Shown here in pieces: positions 26,436 to 34,126 of a DNA stretch of 64,000 nucleotides. The notes beneath the pieces were generated by a model that did no database searches, was not told where the DNA came from, and saw only the letters and a program-made list of their open reading frames with translations. The translations under genes were made by a program, and so were the position numbers. The DNA comes from Streptococcus sp. S1 (GTDB taxonomy: Bacteria; Bacillota; Bacilli; Lactobacillales; Streptococcaceae), in NCBI RefSeq assembly GCF_034137685.1, contig NZ_CP139418.1:895001-959000 (forward strand). The letters run 5' to 3'. How positions within the stretch are numbered: position 1 is the stretch's first letter; the number at the start of each line of letters is the position of its first letter.

Positions 26436-26466
26436 AGGCTGGGTAAAAAGTGCCCAGCCTTTTCTT
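26436..26466 (+). terminator. Terminator of ytgP
   Basis: AAGGCTGGGTA..TGCCCAGCCTT hairpin followed by TTCTT; its T tract abuts the MET-box of metB. Confidence 0.75.
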
Positions 26467-26482
26467 ATAGTTTGAAACTATA
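26466..26482. promoter_or_regulatory. MET-box operator upstream of metB
   Basis: TATAGTTTGAAACTATA is a perfect 17-bp palindrome. It equals the streptococcal MET-box consensus described for the LysR-type regulator MtaR/MetR of methionine genes. It lies just upstream of TTGAAA (26491-26496), the position expected for a LysR-type activator. Confidence 0.85.
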
Positions 26483-26569
26483 GCTAGGTCTTGAAAATGG
26501 GAAAACCGCTCTCCTCATAATAGTGATAAAATAGTAATCAGTTAGATTGAATGTTTATCGGAGGGCAAT

Positions 26570-27667
26570 ATGAGTAAAAAACGCAATATCAATACGATTT
26601 TGGCACAGGCAGGAATCAAGTCGGATAAAGCAACAGGAGCTTTGACGACTCCTTTGCATTTCTCTACGACTTACCAACACCCAGAATTTGGTCAGTCTAC
26701 AGGTTTTGACTATACCCGTACGAAAAATCCAACACGCGCAACAGCTGAGAAGACTTTGGCAGCTATCGAAAGTGCAGACTATGCTTTGGCGACAAGCTCT
26801 GGAATGTCAGCTATTGTGCTTGCTTTTAGCATTTTCCCAGTTGGTTCAAAAGTCTTAGCCGTTCGTGACCTTTATGGCGGTTCTTTCCGCTGGTTTAACC
26901 AACAAGAGCAAGAAGGTCGTTTCTCTTTCACCTATGCCAATACAGAAGAAGAACTGATCCACCATCTAGATCATGATCCGGTGGATGTCCTCTATATTGA
27001 AACACCAACCAATCCATTGATGTTGGAATTTGATATTGCTCGTTTAGCCAAATTGGCCCATGCAAAAGGTGCCAAAGTCGTGGTGGACAATACCTTCTAT
27101 AGCCCGATCTATCAACGTCCGATTGAAGAGGGAGCGGATATTGTTCTTCATTCAGCAACCAAGTACCTAGCTGGTCACAACGATGTCTTGGCTGGTGTTG
27201 TCGTGACAAATGATGCAGACTTGTATGACAAACTCTTTTACAATTTGAACACGACAGGTGCTGTTCTTTCACCATTTGACAGCTATCTCTTGATCCGTGG
27301 TCTCAAGACGCTTTCTATTCGGATGGAGCGCTCCACAGAGAATGCTCGCAAGGTGGTAGAGTTTTTGAAAACCTCCCCTCAGGTCAAAGAAGTCCTCTAC
27401 ACTGGAAAAGGTGGAATGGTCTCCTTTAAAATTCAAGATGAGAAAAAAATTCCTAACTTGTTGAATTCCCTTCAAGTCTTTACCTTTGCAGAAAGCCTTG
27501 GCGGAGTTGAAAGCTTGATCACTTATCCTACCACTCAGACTCATGCGGACATTCCTGCAGAAGTTCGCCATTCATACGGTTTGACAGATGATCTTCTTCG
27601 TTTGTCCATCGGAATCGAAGATGCAGATGATTTGATTGAAGATTTGAAACAAGCATTGGAGGCTTAA
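26570..27667 (+). CDS. metB: Cystathionine gamma-synthase / Cys-Met PLP enzyme
   Basis: A 365-aa pyridoxal-phosphate enzyme of the Cys/Met metabolism family. The PLP lysine is in HSATKYLAGHNDVLAG near 194. GFDYTRTKNPTRATAEKTLA near 44 and ATSSGMSAIVLAFSIF near 76 bind cofactor phosphate. MetB joins an activated homoserine and cysteine to cystathionine; a cystathionine gamma-lyase role cannot be excluded. The MET-box upstream and the lyase gene 1 bp downstream support methionine synthesis. Confidence 0.87.
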   Translation: MSKKRNINTILAQAGIKSDKATGALTTPLHFSTTYQHPEFGQSTGFDYTRTKNPTRATAEKTLAAIESADYALATSSGMSAIVLAFSIFPVGSKVLAVRDLYGGSFRWFNQQEQEGRFSFTYANTEEELIHHLDHDPVDVLYIETPTNPLMLEFDIARLAKLAHAKGAKVVVDNTFYSPIYQRPIEEGADIVLHSATKYLAGHNDVLAGVVVTNDADLYDKLFYNLNTTGAVLSPFDSYLLIRGLKTLSIRMERSTENARKVVEFLKTSPQVKEVLYTGKGGMVSFKIQDEKKIPNLLNSLQVFTFAESLGGVESLITYPTTQTHADIPAEVRHSYGLTDDLLRLSIGIEDADDLIEDLKQALEA

Positions 27668-27668
27668 G

Positions 27669-28832
27669 ATGACCAAATATGATTTCACGACTTTACCGAA
27701 TCGCTTGCCCCACCATACCTACAAGTGGAAAGAAACAGAGACAGATCCAGAAATCATTCCAGCTTGGATCGCGGACATGGATTTTAATGTCATTCCAGAA
27801 GTACGAGAAGCGGTGATCGGCTATGCAGACCAAATGGTCTACGGCTACACCTATGCATCGGATAGCCTCTACCAGTCTATCCTTGATTGGGAAAAAGAAG
27901 AACATGGCTATTCCTTTGACAAGGAAGCTGTCGTCTTTATCGAAGGCGTTGTTCCGGCTATTTCAACAGCTATTCAAGCCTTTACTAAGGAAGGGGATGC
28001 TGTCTTAATCAATACACCGGTCTATCCTCCATTTGCCAGAAGTGTCAAACTCAATCGTCGAAAATTGATCGAAAATTCATTAGTTGAAAAGGATGGTCTT
28101 TTCCAAATTGATTTTGATCAGCTGGAAAAAGACATTGTGGAGCAAAAGGTGAAACTCTATGTTTTGTGTAATCCGCACAATCCTGGAGGCCGTGTATGGG
28201 ATCGTGAAGTCTTGGAAAAAATCGGCCGCCTCTGTCAAAAACATGGTGTCCTTCTCGTTTCAGATGAGATCCACCAAGATTTGGCCTTGTTTGGCCACCG
28301 TCATACCAGCTTTAATACGGTTGATCCAAGCTTTAAAGATTTCAGCTTGATCTTAACCAGTGCAACTAAGACTTTCAATATTGCAGGAACAAAAAATTCC
28401 TATGTGGTCATTGAAAATCCAAAGCTTCGTACGGCTTTTAAACAACGGCAATTGGCCAATAACCAACATGAAATCTCAGGCTTGGGCTATATTGCAACAG
28501 AAGCGGCTTATCGCCATGGTAAACCTTGGTTGACAGAGCTCAAGCAAGTCTTTGAAAAACACATCGACTATGTGGTAGATGAATTGCATGAAAAGACCAA
28601 AATTCGTGTCATGAAACCCCAAGGCACCTATCTTCTTTGGTTGGACTTTTCAGCCTATCCTTATACCGATGATGAGCTGCATGCTAAAATTCATGACCAA
28701 GCCAAATTGATTTTGAACCGTGGAACAGATTTTGGAAAAGAAGGAAACTTGCATGCCCGCCTCAATGTGGCAGCTCCCTTCACCCTCATTGAAGAAATCA
28801 CCAAACGCTTGGTGGAAACTTTTCACAAATAA
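27669..28832 (+). CDS. MalY/PatB-type cystathionine beta-lyase
   Basis: A 387-aa fold-type I PLP enzyme of the PatB/MalY group. It probably cleaves cystathionine to homocysteine, pyruvate and ammonia. Evidence is PAWIADMDFNVIPEVREAV near 31, NPHNPGGRVW near 168 and the PLP lysine in LTSATKTFNIAGTKNSYVV near 225. It follows metB by 1 bp, giving a two-step cysteine-to-homocysteine operon. Some family members are aminotransferases or cysteine desulfhydrases. Confidence 0.85.
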   Translation: MTKYDFTTLPNRLPHHTYKWKETETDPEIIPAWIADMDFNVIPEVREAVIGYADQMVYGYTYASDSLYQSILDWEKEEHGYSFDKEAVVFIEGVVPAISTAIQAFTKEGDAVLINTPVYPPFARSVKLNRRKLIENSLVEKDGLFQIDFDQLEKDIVEQKVKLYVLCNPHNPGGRVWDREVLEKIGRLCQKHGVLLVSDEIHQDLALFGHRHTSFNTVDPSFKDFSLILTSATKTFNIAGTKNSYVVIENPKLRTAFKQRQLANNQHEISGLGYIATEAAYRHGKPWLTELKQVFEKHIDYVVDELHEKTKIRVMKPQGTYLLWLDFSAYPYTDDELHAKIHDQAKLILNRGTDFGKEGNLHARLNVAAPFTLIEEITKRLVETFHK

Positions 28833-28835
28833 GTG

Positions 28836-28864
28836 TTGACTTTCTGTAAGTGAAGGAGTACAAT
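28836..28864 (+). promoter_or_regulatory. Promoter of the M-box/mgtA transcript
   Basis: TTGACT (28836-28841), a 17-nt spacer and TACAAT (28859-28864), starting 4 bp after the upstream stop codon. Transcription would begin near 28871, just before the aptamer. Confidence 0.8.
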
Positions 28865-28876
28865 AAACTCGAAATA

Positions 28877-29018
28877 CGGTAGGTGAGGCTACCACAAGGA
28901 TACGGATGACTACCGCAAAGCAGTGGAGACACTACTCGTTGGTCAACAGTCCTGATCGCAAAGGTCAAGACTAAGCTCATTTCATTGCCTTGTGGAGCTA
29001 AAGCTTGGACGGTCAGTT
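28877..29018 (+). promoter_or_regulatory. M-box (ykoK) magnesium riboswitch
   Basis: The aptamer senses Mg2+ and shuts off Mg2+ transport genes when Mg2+ is plentiful. Conserved pieces are GGTAGGTGAGGCT near 28878, ATACGGATGACTACCGC, CGTTGGTCAACAG near 28937 and GGAGCTAAAGCTTGGAC near 28994, in the order of the ykoK leader. It lies upstream of an Mg2+ P-type ATPase. Confidence 0.92.
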
Positions 29019-29058
29019 TTTTGAGAGTTTTGATTGAAAAATAAATGACGAGTTTCAT

Positions 29059-29092
29059 GAGTCCTACCGATCGAGGGTAGGACTCTTTTTTA
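29059..29092 (+). terminator. Expression-platform terminator of the M-box
   Basis: GAGTCCTACC (29059-29068) pairs with GGTAGGACTC (29076-29085) and is followed by six T. It lies 40 nt after the aptamer and before any ORF, as expected for transcription control by the riboswitch. Confidence 0.88.
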
Positions 29093-29124
29093 TGCCTTAC
29101 CAAGAAGAGAGAAAGGAGAGAGCT

Positions 29125-29214
29125 ATGATACAAATCGACGATCATCCCGAACCGCACCGAACCAGCCAATCGCTGATTTGTGTCATAGGGACTCCAAAAG
29201 TGATTGGCTCCTGA
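29125..29214 (+). CDS. Candidate Mg2+-responsive leader peptide before mgtA (29 aa)
   Basis: A 29-codon ORF with a strong RBS (GAAAGGAGAGAGCT) lies between the M-box terminator and mgtA. It begins MIQIDDHPEPHRTSQ; the early acidic/proline run DDHPEP resembles the EPDP run of the enterobacterial leader MgtL, which destabilises translating ribosomes at low Mg2+. Its stop codon is 18 nt before the mgtA ATG. CTCCT at the ORF end (29208-29212) can pair with AGGAG of the mgtA RBS, so translation here could govern mgtA. No homologue is known to me. Confidence 0.5.
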   Translation: MIQIDDHPEPHRTSQSLICVIGTPKVIGS

Positions 29215-29232
29215 TTGAAAAAGGAGATACCA

Positions 29233-31893
29233 ATGCAAACAAATAAAGAAAGACTCATTGCTGCTCTTCAAGAACCACTTGAAAGCACCTTTGCCACCTA
29301 CAAAACCAGTGCCCTTGGTCTAGTTGACGATCAAGTAGAAGAAAACCGCGATATTTATGGCGAAAATGTCATCACAAAAGGTCAAGAAGATTCCATGATC
29401 AAAAAGATCTATGAATCGATTATCAATCCTTTTACGGTGATTTTGTTGGTCATTGCGCTGGTTTCCTTCATCACTAATGTCTGGCTAGCAAAACCAGGTG
29501 AACAGGATCCAACGACCTCCATCATCATTGTGACCTTGGTCTTGATCTCTGGTGGTATCCGCTTCATTCAAGAATTGCGGAGCGACAAAGCAGCTAGCAA
29601 CTTATCACGTATGATTGTCAATACAGCGACCGTTCTTCGTGATGGATCAGAACAAGAAATTCCGATCGATGAAATCGTCGCAGGAGATGTGATCAAACTG
29701 AGTGCCGGCGATATGATTCCAGCTGATGTGGTCTTGATCGATTCCCGTGACTTCTTTGTCCAACAATCTGGTCTCACAGGGGAAAGTGATGCTGTTGAAA
29801 AGGTTTGTCTCAGAAAAGCCGACAGTCAAAATCTAGAGAGTCTCTTGGAGAGTGAGAGCTTGGCCTTTATGGGAACCAATGTCATCTCCGGACGGGCGAC
29901 AGCTTTGGTCTTGGTCGTGGGGGATGAAACCATGATGGGAGCTATTGAGCAAACCATCAACACCTATGACGAACCAACCTCATTTGAGAGAGAAATGAAT
30001 ACCATCTCTTGGCTCTTGATTCGGCTCATGTTAGTGATGGTGCCCGTTGTCTTTGTGATCAATGGCCTCACAGATGGTGACTGGTTAGAAGCGGGTGTCT
30101 TTGCCCTCAGCGTTGGGGTTGGTTTGACTCCTGAAATGTTGCCGATGATTATTACCGCGAGTCTAGCTAAGGGCTCCATCATCATGGCCAAGGAAAAAGT
30201 CGTTATCAAAAAACTCAATGCCATCCAAGACCTTGGGGCTATTGATATTTTGTGTACAGATAAGACAGGTACCTTGACCCAAGATGAAATCGTTTTGGAG
30301 TATCCGCTTGATATCCATGGCGAATTGGATCTATCAGTTCTTCGTCGGGCTTACTTGAATTCCTATTTCCAAACCGGGCTAAAAAATTTGATGGACCGGG
30401 CGATTATCAATCGAACCCAGAAAGAAGCCAAGAAACATGAGATTGTTCGCGATCTGGATCAAACCTTCCATAAGATTGATGAATTGCCCTTTGATTTTGA
30501 ACGTCGTCGCATGAGTGTCATTGTCAAAGACGAAGACGGTGTGGTCAGCATGGTGACCAAGGGTGCCTTGGAAGAAATGCTTTCTGTATCGACTTATGTT
30601 GAGTACAAGGGAGAGATTAAACGACTGACAGATGAAGTCCGTCAAGAGGTCCTCGCTGAAGTTGCTCAATTAAATGAACAAGGTCTTCGTGTTTTGGGAG
30701 TCAGCTACAAAACTGACTTGGACGAAAATGACATCTTTAGTGTTGAAGATGAAGGAGACATGATCCTAACCGGTTACCTTGCCTTTCTTGATCCACCAAA
30801 ACCTTCTGCAGCTCCCGCTATCAAAGCTCTTGCAGAATATGGCGTAACCACCAAGATCTTAACTGGGGACAATGAAAAGGTCACCCAAGCTGTCTGTGAA
30901 AAAGTAGGACTAGATGTCGAGCGGATTCTTTTGGGAAGCGAAATCGATACGATGACTGACCAAGAGTTAGCACAAGTTGTGGAAACAACAACGGTCTTTG
31001 CCAAATTATCACCAGATCAAAAAGCGCGGATCATCCTCAGCCTCAAGAACAATGGCCACAAGGTTGGTTACATGGGAGATGGGATTAACGATGCTCCATC
31101 TATGAAGGTCTCAGACGTTGGGATCTCCGTGGATACAGCTGTTGATATTGCCAAAGAAACGGCAGATGTCATCCTTCTAGATAAGGACTTGATGGTCCTT
31201 GAAAAAGGTTTGGTTGAAGGCCGCAAGGTCTATGCCAATATGACCAAGTACATCAAGATGACGGTCTCTTCTAACTTCGGGAACATCTTTTCTCTTCTCT
31301 TTGCCAGCATCTTTTTGCCTTTCCTTCCGATGGCTCCTGTTCATTTAATTGTGCTCAATCTTATCTATGATCTTTCTTGTATCGCCCTTCCTTTTGACAA
31401 TGTCGACAAGGAATTCCTCAAGAAACCTCGTATCTGGGAAGCAAACTCTATCATGCGTTTTATGGCCTGGATCGGTCCAATTTCATCAGTATTTGATATT
31501 ATTACCTACATGCTTCTTTACTTCCTTGTTGTTCCTATGATTTTAGGTCATGGCTACAACCATGGAGCAGCAGATGCAGCAGCCTTTATCATGGTGTTCC
31601 AAACTGGATGGTTTATCGAATCTATGTGGTCTCAAACCATGGTTATCCATATGTTGCGTTCACCAAAACTGCCATTTATCCAAAGTCGTCCAGCCTTCTC
31701 AGTCGTGGTGACGACTCTAGCAGCGGCCTTCTTTGTAACCTCCCTTCCATATAGTCCTTTGGCTTCTATCTTGAAGTTGAGCCAACTAAATGGATTGTAC
31801 TTTGTTCTATTGTTTGCGATTATCGTCCTCTATATGCTGAGTGTGACGGTTGTCAAACGTATCTATATTAAGAAATACAAAGAATGGTTATAA
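29233..31893 (+). CDS. mgtA: Magnesium-translocating P-type ATPase
   Basis: MgtA (type P-IIIB) imports Mg2+ at the expense of ATP. The 886-aa product has the phosphorylation motif DILCTDKTGTLTQDE near 335, LTGESDAVEKV near 180 (dephosphorylation loop), MGDGINDAPS near 610 and about ten membrane helices, including six in the C-terminal third. I start at the ATG 29233 after AAAGGAGATACC rather than the TTG at 29215. The M-box upstream confirms the ion. Confidence 0.93.
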   Translation: MQTNKERLIAALQEPLESTFATYKTSALGLVDDQVEENRDIYGENVITKGQEDSMIKKIYESIINPFTVILLVIALVSFITNVWLAKPGEQDPTTSIIIVTLVLISGGIRFIQELRSDKAASNLSRMIVNTATVLRDGSEQEIPIDEIVAGDVIKLSAGDMIPADVVLIDSRDFFVQQSGLTGESDAVEKVCLRKADSQNLESLLESESLAFMGTNVISGRATALVLVVGDETMMGAIEQTINTYDEPTSFEREMNTISWLLIRLMLVMVPVVFVINGLTDGDWLEAGVFALSVGVGLTPEMLPMIITASLAKGSIIMAKEKVVIKKLNAIQDLGAIDILCTDKTGTLTQDEIVLEYPLDIHGELDLSVLRRAYLNSYFQTGLKNLMDRAIINRTQKEAKKHEIVRDLDQTFHKIDELPFDFERRRMSVIVKDEDGVVSMVTKGALEEMLSVSTYVEYKGEIKRLTDEVRQEVLAEVAQLNEQGLRVLGVSYKTDLDENDIFSVEDEGDMILTGYLAFLDPPKPSAAPAIKALAEYGVTTKILTGDNEKVTQAVCEKVGLDVERILLGSEIDTMTDQELAQVVETTTVFAKLSPDQKARIILSLKNNGHKVGYMGDGINDAPSMKVSDVGISVDTAVDIAKETADVILLDKDLMVLEKGLVEGRKVYANMTKYIKMTVSSNFGNIFSLLFASIFLPFLPMAPVHLIVLNLIYDLSCIALPFDNVDKEFLKKPRIWEANSIMRFMAWIGPISSVFDIITYMLLYFLVVPMILGHGYNHGAADAAAFIMVFQTGWFIESMWSQTMVIHMLRSPKLPFIQSRPAFSVVVTTLAAAFFVTSLPYSPLASILKLSQLNGLYFVLLFAIIVLYMLSVTVVKRIYIKKYKEWL

Positions 31894-31905
31894 TTGATTG
31901 ATAGA

Positions 31906-31951
31906 AAGAGTGAGTCCGAACTTAAAAAATTAAGTGTAAGGGCTCTCTTTT
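31906..31951 (+). terminator. Terminator of mgtA
   Basis: GAGTCC..AACTT / AAGT..GGGCTC hairpin followed by CTTTTTTTT, about 15 bp after the stop. Confidence 0.7.
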
Positions 31952-31963
31952 TTTTGTAAAATT

Positions 31964-32080
31964 TGGTATAATAAGACGAATGTAAAGTTGGAAATGAAGA
32001 TTTCCATGTGCTGTGAGTATTAAAGAGGGACTGAAAGAAAGAGTAGAGCTTGACTCCACTTTTATCATAGCTCTTTTTTG
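31964..32080 (+). promoter_or_regulatory. Promoter and terminator-bearing leader of upp
   Basis: An extended -10 TGGTATAAT ends at 31972, predicting a start near 31979 and a 135-nt leader. The leader holds GGAAATgaagATTTCC and a terminator, AGAGCT (32045-32050) with AGCTCT (32069-32074) and T run. The terminator loop carries GAGCTTGACTCC, also found in the trmL leader. This looks like transcription attenuation, but I see no PyrR-binding consensus. Confidence 0.55.
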
Positions 32081-32113
32081 AATAATAACAGCTTAGAAAG
32101 AAGGATCTCAAAA

Positions 32114-32743
32114 ATGGGAAAACTAGAAGTTATTACACATCCACTGATTCAACACAAATTATCTATTCTTCGTCGTACAGATACCTCTACGAAGGCCTTT
32201 CGTGAATTGGTAGATGAGATTGCTATGTTGATGGGCTACGAAGTGTTGCGTGAATTGCCTCTTGAGGATGTTGAAATTGAAACTCCTATTACCAAAACCG
32301 TTCAAAAACAAATCGCGGGTAAGAAATTGGCTATTGTCCCAATTCTTCGTGCAGGGATTGGGATGGTTGATGGTCTCTTGAGTTTGGTACCAGCTGCTAA
32401 GGTTGGCCATATCGGGATGTACCGTGATGAAGAAACCTTGAAACCAGTTGAATACTTGGTGAAATTGCCAGAAGATATTGATCAACGTCGTATCTTTGTA
32501 GTAGACCCTATGCTTGCTACGGGTGGATCCGCTATTCTGGCGATTGATTCCTTGAAAAAACGTGGTGCTAGCCATATCAAATTTGTCTGCTTGGTATCAG
32601 CGCCAGAAGGGGTGAAAGCTCTTCAAGAAGCTCACCCAGATGTTGATATCTTTACAGCAGCCCTCGATGATCATTTGAATGAACATGGCTATATTGTTCC
32701 TGGTCTTGGGGATGCAGGTGACCGTTTATTCGGTACCAAATAA
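32114..32743 (+). CDS. upp: Uracil phosphoribosyltransferase
   Basis: Upp makes UMP from uracil and PRPP (pyrimidine salvage). The 209-aa product has the PRPP loop [12 protein letters not shown] near 129 and the uracil site near the C-terminus in [34 protein letters not shown] is the family N-terminus, so the ATG at 32114 is preferred over 32078, which lies in the leader terminator region. Confidence 0.96.
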   Translation: MGKLEVITHPLIQHKLSILRRTDTSTKAFRELVDEIAMLMGYEVLRELPLEDVEIETPITKTVQKQIAGKKLAIVPILRAGIGMVDGLLSLVPAAKVGHIGMYRDEETLKPVEYLVKLPEDIDQRRIFVVDPMLATGGSAILAIDSLKKRGASHIKFVCLVSAPEGVKALQEAHPDVDIFTAALDDHLNEHGYIVPGLGDAGDRLFGTK

Positions 32744-32779
32744 GAAACCATTCATGATTCGTCCGAAAGGTGCTTAAGA

Positions 32780-32809
32780 TTTGACCTTTTTTGACCATTG
32801 GTTTATAAT
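32780..32809 (+). promoter_or_regulatory. clpP promoter overlapped by a CtsR operator
   Basis: TTTGACC (32780-32786), three T, then TTTGACC (32790-32796) is the tandem heptad operator of the heat-shock repressor CtsR. The first heptad contains the -35 box TTGACC (32781-32786); TATAAT is at 32804-32809 with a 17-nt spacer. CtsR bound here would block RNA polymerase until heat or misfolding inactivates it. Confidence 0.9.
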
Positions 32810-32871
32810 AGCACATATACTTTGAACCTCACGAATTGTGAGAATGAATGGATACTAAAGGAGAAGAATAG

Positions 32872-33462
32872 ATGATTCCAGTAGTTATTGAACAAACCAG
32901 TCGTGGAGAACGTTCTTACGATATTTATTCCCGTCTGTTGAAAGATCGAATTATCATGGTAACAGGACCAGTTGAGGACCAAATGGCTAACTCCATTATC
33001 GCTCAATTGCTCTTCTTGGATGCCCAAGATAATACAAAAGATATCTATATGTATATCAATACCCCAGGGGGCTCTGTCTCAGCAGGTCTTGCCATTGTAG
33101 ATACTATGAACTTTATCAAGTCAGATGTCCAAACCATTGTTATGGGGATGGCTGCTTCTATGGGAACTATTATCGCTTCAAGCGGTGCGAAGGGCAAACG
33201 CTTCATGTTGCCAAACGCCGAGTATATGATTCACCAACCAATGGGTGGTACTGGTGGTGGTACCCAACAAACCGATATGGCGATTGCAGCAGAACACTTG
33301 CTCAAAACACGGAATAACTTGGAAAAAATCCTTGCGGAAAATTCAGGTCAATCCATTAAAAAAGTGCATGCTGATGCGGAGCGTGACAATTGGATGAGCG
33401 CACAAGAAACACTTGAATATGGCTTTATTGATGAAATCATGGCCAATAATAAATTGGGCTAA
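32872..33462 (+). CDS. clpP: ATP-dependent Clp protease proteolytic subunit
   Basis: ClpP is the serine-protease barrel that works with Clp ATPases to degrade misfolded and regulatory proteins. The 196-aa product has the nucleophile serine in [14 protein letters not shown] near 96 and the histidine in [11 protein letters not shown] near 121. The N-terminus [20 protein letters not shown] is standard. The CtsR operator upstream indicates stress control. Confidence 0.97.
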   Translation: MIPVVIEQTSRGERSYDIYSRLLKDRIIMVTGPVEDQMANSIIAQLLFLDAQDNTKDIYMYINTPGGSVSAGLAIVDTMNFIKSDVQTIVMGMAASMGTIIASSGAKGKRFMLPNAEYMIHQPMGGTGGGTQQTDMAIAAEHLLKTRNNLEKILAENSGQSIKKVHADAERDNWMSAQETLEYGFIDEIMANNKLG

Positions 33463-33487
33463 ACCATCCTGTGGGAAGGTCCGTCAA

Positions 33488-33668
33488 GAGGCTGGGACAA
33501 AAGTCCTAGCCTCTCAATTATTTTTGGATTGTCGAGCAAAACGCAGTGGTTGAGTGGGCTCTACTACGCTGATTTCATCAGCTTTTACAGCCCTACTCAA
33601 CTGTGCGGAGGTGGGACGACGAAATCGAATTCTAACGAATTACCGATTTCTGTCCCACTCTCTTTTTT
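33488..33668 (+). repeat. Three-hairpin intergenic element after clpP
   Basis: Hairpin one is GAGGCTGGGAC / GTCCTAGCCTC (33488-33513). Hairpin two pairs GTTGAGT..GGGCT with AGCCC..ACTCAAC and has an inner CGCTGAT/ATCAGC (about 33548-33601). Hairpin three is GTGGGAC..GAAATCG / CGATTTC..GTCCCAC (33611-33658), followed by a T-rich run that makes it a terminator. It resembles dispersed repeats I associate with viridans streptococci; only one copy is in this window. No ORF is present. Confidence 0.65.
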
Positions 33669-33739
33669 GCTCTCATAAAAGAGTAGTTCTTTTTCTTGAA
33701 ATTTGATATACTAGTAACAGAACGAGAAAGGGATTGACT

Positions 33740-34018
33740 ATGTTTGAGAAACAAGAAAGAACAGGCTTAATTGTTAAATTGTATTACAATCGAGACGGGA
33801 AAAAATTACAATCTGTCGGAGATGTTTTGTACCATTCTAAGAAATGCCGTTATGTCCAATTGTATGTGGACAGTGACAAGGCCGATCAAGTCATGGAAGA
33901 CTTAAAGAAAGAACGTTATGTCAAAAAGGTCTTGCCTTGCCATCTTAAAGATTTAGATACAGATTTTGTGGGGAGTTTGCAACGATTGGAGATCCCATCT
34001 TTGGTCACAGAAGGTTAG
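33740..34018 (+). CDS. ylbG: YlbG family protein (UPF0298/DUF2129)
   Basis: A 92-aa cytoplasmic protein conserved in Firmicutes. The pattern YHSKKCRYVQLYVDSDKADQ near 33 and VKKVLPCHLKDLDTDF near 60 is typical of the family, whose role is unclear. I start at ATG 33740, six bases after the TTG, because GAAAGGG gives better RBS spacing to this codon. Confidence 0.85.
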   Translation: MFEKQERTGLIVKLYYNRDGKKLQSVGDVLYHSKKCRYVQLYVDSDKADQVMEDLKKERYVKKVLPCHLKDLDTDFVGSLQRLEIPSLVTEG

Positions 34019-34020
34019 AA

Positions 34021-34053
34021 AACGCAATCATTTGATGGATTGCGCTTTTTTTA
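34021..34053 (+). terminator. Terminator of ylbG
   Basis: AACGCAATCA / TGGATTGCGCTT-type hairpin followed by a T run; the livJ -35 box begins directly after it. Confidence 0.8.
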
Positions 34054-34082
34054 TTGACAATTGTCAGATAATTCGGTATATT
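34054..34082 (+). promoter_or_regulatory. livJ promoter with CodY-like box in the spacer
   Basis: TTGACA (34054-34059), a 17-nt spacer and TATATT (34077-34082). AATTGTCAGATAATT (34059-34073) matches the CodY consensus AATTTTCWGAAAATT at 13 of 15 positions and fills the spacer, an ideal site for repression. CodY is activated by branched-chain amino acids, the likely substrates of this transporter. Confidence 0.75.
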
Positions 34083-34126
34083 CTTAATGTATTTATTTTA
34101 AGATTCATTTAAGGAGATCATTACTA

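Noticed and set aside
28798..29271. 157-codon minus-strand ORF across the mgtA leader
   Set aside because: It is the complement of the M-box, its terminator and the leader ORF; no RBS and no recognisable protein features.
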